Shown: piece after piece, positions 18,045 to 27,100 of the stretch
Numbering within the stretch: position 1 is the stretch's first letter
Layout of the letters: each line of letters opens with the position of its first letter
Source of the DNA: JANQIO01 sp036351375
Lineage (GTDB): Bacteria; Pseudomonadota; Gammaproteobacteria; Pseudomonadales; Halieaceae
DNA length: 64,000 nucleotides
Assembly: GCA_036351375.1 (NCBI GenBank)
Contig: JAZBOY010000293.1
Location: 1 to 64,000, forward strand
Direction of reading: 5' to 3'
Translations under genes and position numbers: made by a program
Notes under the pieces: model-generated
What the model saw: the letters and a program-made list of their open reading frames with translations, nothing else
Database searches by the model: none
Told to the model about the DNA's origin: nothing

Positions 18045-18677
18045 ATGAAAAGCATCAAAACCGCCATCGCCGGCCTGGCTATCGCCCTGGCAGCGACCAT
18101 GGCAACCGTCGCCCACGGGGCAGACCTGGAGGCCGGTAAGGCCAGCTACGGTACCTGCGCTGCCTGCCACGGCAGTGATGCGGCGGGCAATCCCGCGCTC
18201 AACGCGCCGGCATTGGCCGGCCAGTCCGCCGACTACCTGGCGCGCCAGATCACCCACTACCAGGCCGGCATTCGCGGTGCCGACGCCCGCGACACCCTTG
18301 GCCGCCAGATGCAGGGCATGGCCGCCACCCTGACAAGCCCGGAGGCGGTTGCCAATGTGGCGGCTTATATTGCCAGCCTGCCCGCTGGTGACGGCGGCGA
18401 GGCGGGTGAGCATGACAAGCGCAACGGCGAGGTGCAGTACAACGCCAACTGCGGCGCCTGCCACGGCGCCAATGCCCAGGGCAATCCCGCGTTGAACGCC
18501 CCCAATCTTGCCACCCTGGATGAGGCCTACCTGCGCCGCCAGTACCAGAATTTCCAACAGGGCATCCGCGGCAGCCATCCGGAAGACAAGTACGGCCGCC
18601 AGATGCAAATGATGTCCAGCATGCTGGGCTCAGATAAAGACCTCGACGACGTCATCGGCTTTATCCTCGCGCAATGA
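18045..18677 (+). CDS. Exported diheme c-type cytochrome (c4-like)
   Basis: The 210-residue product has a signal peptide (MKSIKTAIAG..., cleavage after AHGA) and two haem-binding motifs: CAACH from Cys38 and CGACH from Cys136. The two halves are repeats of one cytochrome c domain, each with a GRQMQ(G/M)M stretch that supplies the likely Met ligand. This is the layout of cytochrome c4-type periplasmic electron carriers. Its stop overlaps the ATG of the peroxidase-like gene (ATGA), so the pair is translationally coupled and the cytochrome is a likely electron partner. Confidence 0.92.
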   Translation: MKSIKTAIAGLAIALAATMATVAHGADLEAGKASYGTCAACHGSDAAGNPALNAPALAGQSADYLARQITHYQAGIRGADARDTLGRQMQGMAATLTSPEAVANVAAYIASLPAGDGGEAGEHDKRNGEVQYNANCGACHGANAQGNPALNAPNLATLDEAYLRRQYQNFQQGIRGSHPEDKYGRQMQMMSSMLGSDKDLDDVIGFILAQ

Positions 18678-19975
18678 TCTCCCGTGGCAGCACAGTATTC
18701 CTGGCCGCAGCCTTCGCTCTCTGGGCGGGGCTGGCGGCGCTGGTGGCCTCTGCCTGGGAAGCGACCTCAGCCACCACGCCGCTGGCATCTGAGCCACGGG
18801 AGATGGCGAGCTGGGCGCCGGAAGATATCGTGCTGTCCAGCCACTGCCCGCCGGGCTTTGAGGACACCGGCGCCGAGGGCTGCAAGCTGCGCAACCTGTA
18901 CCAGTTCTATGACTCGCTGCAGGACCGCGGCGTCGGTGGCACCCAGACAGCTCTGCCGGCCCACCGCGACGGCTTCAGCCCGGAAGAAATCGACCTGGGC
19001 CGTTACCTGTTTTTTGATCCGGCCCTGTCCGGCGACGGCAGCCATTCCTGCGCCAGCTGTCATCACCCCGATATGGGCTTCAGCGACGGCCGCGGCCGCG
19101 CCATCGGCGTGGCGGGCCACCCGGTAAAGCGCTCTTCGCCGACACTGTGGAACGTGGCTTTCCTCGACCAGCTATTCTGGGACGTACGCGCCAGTTCGCT
19201 GGAAGAGCAGGCCCAGGGGCCACTCTACTCGCCGGAGGAGATGGGCAACACGCCGCAGCAGCTGCTGGCCACCCTCAACGGCAATGAGACATACCGACGC
19301 CTGTTCCGCCAGGCCTACCCTGAGGCTGAGCTCGACGAAATCAGCCTGGGCCAGGTGTACCGCGCGCTGGCGGCCTTCCAGACCTCGCTGATTTCCCTGA
19401 ACAGCCGCTACGACCGCTACGCCCACGGCTACCACGCCGCGCTCAACGAGCGCGAAGTCGCGGGCATGAACGTGTTCCGCTCGTTTGTGGCGCGCTGCGC
19501 TGAGTGCCACACGCCGCCGCTGTTTACCAACCAGCAGGTGGCGGTCATCGGTGCGCCCGAGCCTGAAGGCCTGCCGCTGGATGTCGGCGCCGAGGCGACC
19601 TGGGGTGCGGCCAAGATGAAGGGCGGCTTCAAGGTGCCGACCCTGCGCAATATCGAGAAAACCGCTCCCTACATGCACTCCGGCCGCTTTGCCACCCTGC
19701 GCGAGACGGTGGAGTTCTACACCAAGGGCCGCGGCCATGCGGTGCCCGAGGGTGTCGATATGCACATCCATTGGCATATCTGGGATCCGAAACTGACCGA
19801 CGAGGAGCTCGACCTGGTAGTGGATTTCCTCAAGACCCTTACAGACGAAACGTTTTCACCGCCTATCCCCGGGGTTGTTCCCTCGGGCCTGGCGCCGATC
19901 GGGGTATCACCACTTGATAACAAGCCGCCGGCAACTGCAGACCGCGCGAGCACACACAAAGGAGCAGCATCATGA
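18674..19975 (+). CDS. Diheme cytochrome c peroxidase/MauG-like protein
   Basis: The 433-residue protein has an N-terminal membrane segment (residues 5-25) and two c-haem motifs, CASCH from Cys126 and CAECH from Cys275, in a CcpA/MauG-type fold. Family blocks include DLGRYLFFDPALSGDGSHSC and KVPTLRNIEKTAPYMHSGRF near the C-terminus. These enzymes reduce peroxide or perform long-range oxidation of a partner protein. The location is periplasmic, probably membrane-tethered. It overlaps both neighbours by four bases, and it could act with, or on, the beta-helix-cytochrome fusion encoded next. Confidence 0.9.
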   Translation: MISRGSTVFLAAAFALWAGLAALVASAWEATSATTPLASEPREMASWAPEDIVLSSHCPPGFEDTGAEGCKLRNLYQFYDSLQDRGVGGTQTALPAHRDGFSPEEIDLGRYLFFDPALSGDGSHSCASCHHPDMGFSDGRGRAIGVAGHPVKRSSPTLWNVAFLDQLFWDVRASSLEEQAQGPLYSPEEMGNTPQQLLATLNGNETYRRLFRQAYPEAELDEISLGQVYRALAAFQTSLISLNSRYDRYAHGYHAALNEREVAGMNVFRSFVARCAECHTPPLFTNQQVAVIGAPEPEGLPLDVGAEATWGAAKMKGGFKVPTLRNIEKTAPYMHSGRFATLRETVEFYTKGRGHAVPEGVDMHIHWHIWDPKLTDEELDLVVDFLKTLTDETFSPPIPGVVPSGLAPIGVSPLDNKPPATADRASTHKGAAS

Positions 19976-21525
19976 AAATGGGCAAACTGGTAGCCGTGGT
20001 ACTGGTGCTGGTCGCATTCGCGGCCGGCATGCAGTTCGGCAAGAAGACCGGCGGTTCCGCGCCGGTGGTCACCAGCACCAGCGGGGGCGCGGCCTACAGC
20101 GGCAGCACGGCCGCTAAGGCCACGGATGAAGAGGTAGCGGCGGCCAAGGAGATGATGCTCTCTGGCAGCAGCAAGTTTGTAGCCGGCCCGCCTATGAGTG
20201 ACGTGGTGGTGACCGTCGAGGATGGCGAGTCCATCCAGGCCGCAGTACAGGCTGCCGAGCCGGGCACCACGATTCACGTGATGCCGGGCACCTACAGCGA
20301 AACTGTCTACATCGACAAGGACGGCATTCGCCTGATCGGCATTGTGGAAGGTTCCGAGCGCGCCACCATGGACGGCGGCGGCACCCTCAACGACGCCATC
20401 CTGTTCTCCGGCAACAACATCGTGGTGGAGGGATTCCTGATCACGAAGTACAAGGGGAACGCCATCATGAGCCAGGCCGGCAACAACTACGAGATTCGCG
20501 ACAACATCATCGTGGACACCGGCGTGTACGGCATCTTCCCGCAGCTCGGCAAGAACGGCGTGGTAGAGCATAACGTCATCTCCGGTATCGAAGACGCCGC
20601 CATCTACGTGGGCATGAGCGACAACGTGCACGTGGCCTTCAACGAAGTGTTCGACAGCGTTGCCGGTATCGAAATCGAAAACAGCCGCCACGCCATCGTC
20701 GAGAGCAACTTCGTCTACAACAACACCGGCGGCGTGCTGGCGTTCATCACCCCGGGCCTGCCGATCAAGACCACCTACGACGTCATCATCCGCAACAACT
20801 GGATCTCCAATAACAACACGCCCAACTTCGGCGCGCCAGGCTCCACCGTCGGCGGTATTCCGGCCGGTACCGGCATCATGGTGATGGCGGCGGACGACGT
20901 GGTAGTGGAAGGCAACATCATTACCAACAACAAGACCGTGGGCATCATGTCTGTGGATCACAACACCGCGGCGCAGCTCACCAATGTGACCGTGGACCCG
21001 GAGGCCGACCCCAACTCCGACGGCCTCAAGATCCTCAACAACACCATGCACAACAACGGTTACGACACTATCGACGAGATCAAGGCATTGATGCTGGCCG
21101 ACTTCAAGACCGGCAACCCGGACATTTTCGTGATTGGCCCCACCACCGATAGCTGCATCATCAACCGGCACCGCTACGTGCATTCCGGGGTGGATGAGTG
21201 GGCGGAGTGTGGCTTCACGAATACCTCGACCATCGCCAACTACCTGCTGCCGCCGGTGCCGCCCCGCGTCATCGAGCCGGGTGAGCGCGGCAAGATCGCC
21301 TACCTGGGCGTATGCGCCGGTTGCCACACCTATGAAGGGCGAATGATCGGCCCGCCGGTGAAGATCATCCAGGCCCTGTACATGGACAACCCCCACGGCC
21401 TGGCCGAGTACATCGCCGCACCGGTCAAGAAGCGCGAGGACTACCCGGAAATGCCGCCCCAGGATTACCTCGACGAGGACACCCGCCTGGCGGTCGCCGA
21501 GTACATGCTCTCCGTCAAGCGGTAG
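19972..21525 (+). CDS. Parallel beta-helix protein fused to a c-type cytochrome domain
   Basis: This 517-residue protein has an N-terminal hydrophobic segment (residues 4-21, signal anchor or signal peptide). A right-handed parallel beta-helix follows (about 70-400) with repeated short turns such as NNIVVEGFLIT, NNYEIRDNIIVDTGVYGI and DNVHVAFNEVFDSVAGIEIE, as in NosD/CASH-type proteins. The C-terminal 80 residues form a cytochrome c domain with CAGCH (Cys448-His452) and a Met in YPEMPPQDYL. The fusion is unusual. It is coupled to the upstream peroxidase-like gene by ATGA. Functions in metal or substrate handling are inference. Confidence 0.85.
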   Translation: MKMGKLVAVVLVLVAFAAGMQFGKKTGGSAPVVTSTSGGAAYSGSTAAKATDEEVAAAKEMMLSGSSKFVAGPPMSDVVVTVEDGESIQAAVQAAEPGTTIHVMPGTYSETVYIDKDGIRLIGIVEGSERATMDGGGTLNDAILFSGNNIVVEGFLITKYKGNAIMSQAGNNYEIRDNIIVDTGVYGIFPQLGKNGVVEHNVISGIEDAAIYVGMSDNVHVAFNEVFDSVAGIEIENSRHAIVESNFVYNNTGGVLAFITPGLPIKTTYDVIIRNNWISNNNTPNFGAPGSTVGGIPAGTGIMVMAADDVVVEGNIITNNKTVGIMSVDHNTAAQLTNVTVDPEADPNSDGLKILNNTMHNNGYDTIDEIKALMLADFKTGNPDIFVIGPTTDSCIINRHRYVHSGVDEWAECGFTNTSTIANYLLPPVPPRVIEPGERGKIAYLGVCAGCHTYEGRMIGPPVKIIQALYMDNPHGLAEYIAAPVKKREDYPEMPPQDYLDEDTRLAVAEYMLSVKR

Positions 21526-21543
21526 TCCATCCCCACCCTGATT

Positions 21544-21579
21544 CGCGACGCGGCCCGGTTCTGCCTGGTCGCGTTTTTT
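21544..21579 (+). terminator. Rho-independent terminator of the cytochrome operon
   Basis: CGCGAC at 21544-21549 pairs with GTCGCG at 21568-21573, with further imperfect pairing inside the loop, and six T follow. It is located 18 bp past the stop of the beta-helix-cytochrome gene and closes the three-gene unit. Confidence 0.8.
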
Positions 21580-21793
21580 CTGTGGGTTCGAGGGGCGCCG
21601 CAATGTGAAGGGGCTTTCCCAGACACGCCGTGTCCGGCAAACCCACCGTACGTTGCGCTCTCGGGCTGAGAGCTGATCGAGGAAACTCTGGCGAGATAGT
21701 GCAGTCGATGTAGGCTGTTTGGCCTGTCGCTATTTTCAAAGCTAGTGCAGTATTATGGCGTTGCGAACAGGACAGACACTGGGCTACAGAGCA

Positions 21794-23968
21794 ATGAAAC
21801 GAGCTATCCGCGAACTGCGGCGGCGCGGGGTTATCCGCGCGGCGGGCTTGTACATTGCCCTCACGTGGCTGCTGCTGCAGATTGCCGACGTCGTATTTCC
21901 CGCCTTCGACCTCCCTGACAGTGCGCTGCGCTATATCCTGTTCGGTGCCGTGGTCGGCTTCCCGCTGGCGATGGTGTTCTCCTGGTTCTACGACATCTCC
22001 AGCGAGGGTATCCGTTCCGAGGAGGAGCTGCGCGAGGCCGGTGAAAGCGGCAAGGGCAGCTACCTGTCGGGGGCGACCATCGTTCTGCTGGTGGTGGCGT
22101 TGGGCGTTTCCCTGTACGCCAACTATGAGCAGGCCAGCGAGGATATTCCTGCCACGGAACACGAGATTATTTCGATCCTGGTTTCTGACTTTGTGAATGA
22201 AACCGGCGACCCGATTTTTACCGGCTCGCTGGAGCCCGCCCTGGCCATCGGCATTGAGGCGGCCCCCTTCATAAGCTCCTACGCCAGGCATCAAGCCGCA
22301 ATCATCGCCGGCCAGATTGCAGGCAGGGAAGAACTGAATGAAGAAACGGCGCGGCTGGTGTCCGTGCGAGAAGGCATTCGACTGGTACTTAGCGGTGTTA
22401 TTCGACCCGACGGCGAGGGTTACTACTTCAGCCTGCGCGCGGTGGACCCCCGCGAGGGCGAAGTGATTGCGAATGCCAGCGCCAGCGCCGGTTCGAAAGT
22501 TGATGTACTGCCCGCCGTCGGCAAGCTCGCCATTCAGATTCGTGAAGAGCTGGGAGACGCCAGCCTGTCGGAAGACCCCGAAGCGAACGAAACCTTTACG
22601 GCGGCCTCGCTGGAGGCAGCCCAGTACTACACGATTGCCCAGAACTATAACCGCACGGAGCAGAATGAACTCGCCTCGGAGTACTACCAGAAAGCGATCG
22701 CGGAAGACCCGAACTTTGGGCGCGCCTATTCCGGTTGGGCGCTCAGTGAGAGAAGGCTGGGTCGCAGCGAGCACGCGAAAGAGCTCTGGGAAAAAACCCT
22801 CACGCTGCTGGATACGATGACCGAGCGCGAACGGTACCGGACCCAGGGGGCATACTACCTGGCTGTCACCGGCAATTTCCGCAAAGCCATTGAGGCCTAT
22901 GAGGAATTGATCACGCGCTATCCCGCTGACAATGTCGGTCGCAACAACCTGGCGCTGGCCTACTTCTGGGATCGTCAGTTCGACCAGGCCCTGACGATTG
23001 GTGGTGAGCTGGTAGAGCTGTATCCCAATACGCCGGTCTACCGAAGCAACTACGCCCTCTACGCTATGTATGCGAGCGACTTCGACCTCGCTCGCAGCCA
23101 GGCCACTGCCCTGTTGGAGGCGGCGCCCGAGTTTTTCCTGGGCTACTTGCCCCTGGCCATCGCGGAACTCGCGCAGGGGAAGTACAAGGCGGCCGAGGAG
23201 GTCTACTCGCGCATGGCGAAGCAGGGCAGCGAGGCAGAATCCGCCGCCCGCAGAGGGCTGGCAGACGTCGCCCTGTATCGAGGCGACTGGCCGCTGGCGC
23301 AGGCGCTATTGGAGGAGGGTATCCGCTTTGATGAGGGCATTGGCAATAACGCTTCTGCGCGGCGCAAACAGGTGGATCTGGCCTTGGCACTGTTCGAACA
23401 GGGGCGAGTGGATGATGCAAGGGTGCAGCTCGAAGCTGCGATCGCCGGAAGCAGCGACCTGCGCCGCCTGTTGCCGGCGGCTCGCCTGTTTGTCCGCCTC
23501 GGTGACACAGAGCGCGCCGATGAACTGCGCGCCCTGCTGGATAGCGAACTGAGGGCCGGCAGCCGGGCCGCTGCAGATATCATTGCCGCTTACCTGGCGG
23601 AGGCTGACGGTGATACGGCAACAGCAGTAGATCACCTCAACGCCTCGCTGGAGCATGTCGATACCTGGCTGGCGCGCTTCGAGTTGGGGCGCGTGTACGC
23701 CAATGCAGGTTATTTTGTTGAGGCCCTCAGCGAACTTGAACGGGCTGAGGGCCGTCTCGGGGAGGCGGCTGCCCTGTTCCTGGATGAAGTTCCCACCTTT
23801 CACTACAGCGCAACGCTGGACTATTGGCTCGGCTTGACCCGCCAGGAACTGGGGTTGGGCGAGACGGGTAAACGGGATCTGGAGGCGTTTTTGGCGTTGC
23901 GCGGTGCCAATGCCGGCAGCGCTGTGGTTGCAGATGCGCGCTCCCGGCTTGAAGTGAGTGGTAAGTAA
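21794..23968 (+). CDS. Membrane TPR protein with TolB/FlgO-like domain
   Basis: From ATG 21794 the product is 724 residues. The start MKRAIRELRRRGVIRAAGLY followed by WLLLQIADVVFP matches the N-terminal membrane module found in many gammaproteobacterial TPR and adenylate-cyclase-like proteins, so I preferred it to the ATG at 21755. Three hydrophobic segments lie in the first 130 residues. A region near 135-270 (ISILVSDFVNETGDPIFTG) resembles the TolB/CsgG-like fold that precedes TPRs in this family. At least six TPR-type repeats follow. No kinase, cyclase or DNA-binding domain is present. The function is unknown; a scaffold role is likely. Confidence 0.8.
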   Translation: MKRAIRELRRRGVIRAAGLYIALTWLLLQIADVVFPAFDLPDSALRYILFGAVVGFPLAMVFSWFYDISSEGIRSEEELREAGESGKGSYLSGATIVLLVVALGVSLYANYEQASEDIPATEHEIISILVSDFVNETGDPIFTGSLEPALAIGIEAAPFISSYARHQAAIIAGQIAGREELNEETARLVSVREGIRLVLSGVIRPDGEGYYFSLRAVDPREGEVIANASASAGSKVDVLPAVGKLAIQIREELGDASLSEDPEANETFTAASLEAAQYYTIAQNYNRTEQNELASEYYQKAIAEDPNFGRAYSGWALSERRLGRSEHAKELWEKTLTLLDTMTERERYRTQGAYYLAVTGNFRKAIEAYEELITRYPADNVGRNNLALAYFWDRQFDQALTIGGELVELYPNTPVYRSNYALYAMYASDFDLARSQATALLEAAPEFFLGYLPLAIAELAQGKYKAAEEVYSRMAKQGSEAESAARRGLADVALYRGDWPLAQALLEEGIRFDEGIGNNASARRKQVDLALALFEQGRVDDARVQLEAAIAGSSDLRRLLPAARLFVRLGDTERADELRALLDSELRAGSRAAADIIAAYLAEADGDTATAVDHLNASLEHVDTWLARFELGRVYANAGYFVEALSELERAEGRLGEAAALFLDEVPTFHYSATLDYWLGLTRQELGLGETGKRDLEAFLALRGANAGSAVVADARSRLEVSGK

Positions 23969-24088
23969 CCTTTTCGCCTTTTAGCCACGCGTGTCAGCCA
24001 CCGCTGGGGCCCGTTGCAAACTCTTGTTTAGTTTCTGGACCGGTTTAGTTCCGCAGCTGATTTGCGCTAGTCCCCGCACTGGACTATA

Positions 24089-24104
24089 TGTGACATAGGT
24101 CACA
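24089..24104. promoter_or_regulatory. CRP/Vfr-type palindrome
   Basis: TGTGA-N6-TCACA is perfect here, extending to TGTGAC-ATAG-GTCACA. It ends 27 bp before the ATG of the 2224-residue secreted protein. That is very close to the start codon for a class I or II activator site, so repression or a very short leader is possible. Confidence 0.55.
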
Positions 24105-24131
24105 AAAATAACTCTCAGGGAAGGGGCGCCC

Positions 24132-27100
24132 ATGTATCTCGTTCGAGTTGTGCCGCTGCTGGTGGGCGCGTTAATCCTGCTCGCATCCAATTCACCGGTC
24201 AGCCTGGCGCAGGATGCGCCACTCTCCATCGGCCCGAATATCAATATGGTGTCGGGTACCCAATGGCCGGAGGGCGATCCCTTCCTGCGGCAACAGAACG
24301 AACCCTCCCTGGCGTTTTCCAGCCGCAACAAGCTGCACATGCTGGCCGGCGCCAATGACTACCGTACGGTGGATGTGCCCGGCGACTTCGAAGCCGGCGC
24401 CACCGGCGATTCCTGGCTCAGCTATTTCTGGTCTACCAACGGTGGCGGCACCTGGAAGTCCACGCTGATTCCCTGCTACCCCCAGGACACCACCTCGGAT
24501 TGTTCGACCAACCCCCTGAGGGGTTTTGCTGCCGGTGCCGACCCGGTAGTGCGCGCCGGTGCCAATGGCATGTTCTATTACGCGGGCATCGCCTTCGAGC
24601 GCAGCGAGAATCCGAGGAGCCAGATATTCGTCTCGCGCTTTATCGACCTCAACAATGACGAGGGCGGCGACCCGATCCGCTACATCGATACTGTGCAGGT
24701 CGATCTCGACGAAACCGGTGATCGCTTCCTCGACAAGGTCTGGGTTGCCGTCGATATCCCTCGAGGCAGTGCGACCGAGACTTTCAGCGTTACCCAGAGC
24801 AATGGCGAGACGGTCAGCCAGACAGTCAGCTGCGGCAATATTTACGTGGCCTATGCCGCGCTGACCGGAGACGGTGCCACCCTGCGCTCGGAAATCATGC
24901 TCAGCACTTCTGCGGACTGCGGCAGCACCTGGTCTACGCCCCAACCGATCAGTGAGCCGGACACGCTCAACCAGGGCGCAAACATTGCCATCAACCCGAG
25001 CTCTGGCCCGGGTGGTGGCGGCGTGCATGTTGGTTGGCGGCGATTCGACACCGTGGAAGCCTTCCTGGGCACCCCGGCGGTGTCCTGCGCCAAGCCGCTG
25101 AAGGATTGGCGACGCAAAAAGAAGTCGCAGGTGGCGGTGGAGTGGCCGGTAGATACGGTGGATATCGGCGACCTGCGACTGACCCGGGATGAGGCCCTGG
25201 ACCTGTTGGCGCAGAGGCCCGGGGACAACGATCAGCCCGAGTCCAACAAGTCGGTCAGGCTGGCGCAATACCTGGTGGCGTCCAAGCTGAATCTCATCTC
25301 CGGCGGTGGCCAGGCGTCTGATACTTTCGACCCGGCTGAATGGACGCGCACACTGGTCGGGCTGGTGGATGAAGTGGATGACTTCTTCCGGGAGAATCCG
25401 CTGCTCATTGTTGAACCAGCCAAAAAGAGCAGGAAAAGCAAGAAGAGCCGGAAGAGTAAAAAGAGCAAGAAGGACGACTGGGACTACGGGGACAAGTGGG
25501 ACGAGTTCTACGGCCAGGCAGTTTATGTCGGCAGCGACCTCGACCGTGATGAGCGTCGGCAGGCCAATGCCCTGCGCCGCGATCTCCGGCGGAACTACCT
25601 CGGTTCGGAAGACTGTGTCGCCACTGCCGGCACCGATCCCATCACCACCGGCTCCACCAACGCCATGGTGGCGACAAGCTCCGGCGATGGCGGGGCGAGC
25701 TGGGCAGCACCGGTAACGGTGGCCGAAATTCGCACCTTCGACCAGGGCGGTACCAACTTCTCTTTCCGTACCACGGCCTATCCCACGCTGGCTGTAGATA
25801 AGACCGGCCGGGTCTACATGGCCTACGCGGCTCGCGGGTTTGCTACCCAGCGCCCGGATGAGGAATCCGGTGATGCGCGCATCGTTTTGTCGGTCTCCAG
25901 CGATGGTGGTTCCACCTGGCAGGCGCCTTACCCGATTGATGACGACCCCGAGATGCCGGGCCACCAGTTCAAGCCTTCGCTACTCTTTGCGGGCGGCCGG
26001 CTGGTCGTAGTGTTCTACGACCTGCGCGCCGACGTGTCGGGCCTTTTCGAACGCTTCGTGTACGACGTGCCCGAACCCGATCGACTGCGCCACACCTTGG
26101 ATGTGCGAGCAGCCACTGCCAACGTGCTGGCGGCGCCGCTGATGCCGCAGTTCACGGTTTACGATGTCACTGACCGCAGGGACTCCCAGCAGACTTCTCG
26201 CTATGCCTTCATCACCACGGGCAACGGCATACCGATAGAAACCGTGCAGCTACAGTACATGGTGCCCAACCTGCCTACCCACTCGGGCGGCACCCAGCCG
26301 TTTATCGGCGACTATGTGGACGTGGCCACCAAGACCATTCTCAAGGAAGGTGACGGCTGGCGCTTTGCCACCGAGCCTGGCGATGTGGACGTTTACCAGG
26401 CGGTGTGGACCGACAATCGTGATATATCGCCGCCGCCGGACGGTGACTGGACCCGCTACCAACCGCTCAATCTCGACAGCGGCGGTGGCGGCAGCGTCAG
26501 TATATTTGACGGCTCCCCAATTCCTGCCTGTGAACCCGGCGTCACCAGCCAGTACACGGGCACCCGTAACCAGAATATCTACACCGCCGCGCTCTCTGAA
26601 GGGCTGATCGTCGCGGCACCGGGCGGCAACCGGCCCCTGGGCATTGCACCCGGTGCAACGGAGCCGCTGGAGCGCGCCTACGTGGTATATGTGCAAAATG
26701 TCACTGCCGTGGAGCGCAGCTACCGGCTCACAGTCAGCGAACCGGTGGAGGGGTCGGCGTCCTTCGAGCAGTTTGATTCGCTCACCAGCGTCGATGTCTC
26801 GGTGCCGCCATACTCGAGTACCGTGGAAACCGTGTTCGCCAGCTCTCCCAACCCTGACGAGCGTATCGTCGTGCAGGTGCAGGAGCTCGACCCGACTGGC
26901 AGTGTACTGCCGGGTGGCCTGTTCTCAACGGTACTGTTGAATGCCGATCCGACGGCACCGCCGCCCAGTAATGCGGACCTACTGACGGCGGAAACGCACA
27001 ATCCGACGATCCTGAATCCGACGATCCTGAATCCGACGATACTCAACCCGACGATCCTGAACCCGACGATTCTCAACCCGACGATCCTGAATACCGCGGT

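Noticed and set aside
24132..26500. Calling the giant protein a sialidase
   Set aside because: Asp-boxes are structural and are shared by many propellers; no FRIP motif or catalytic Arg triad/Tyr-Glu pair was recognisable.
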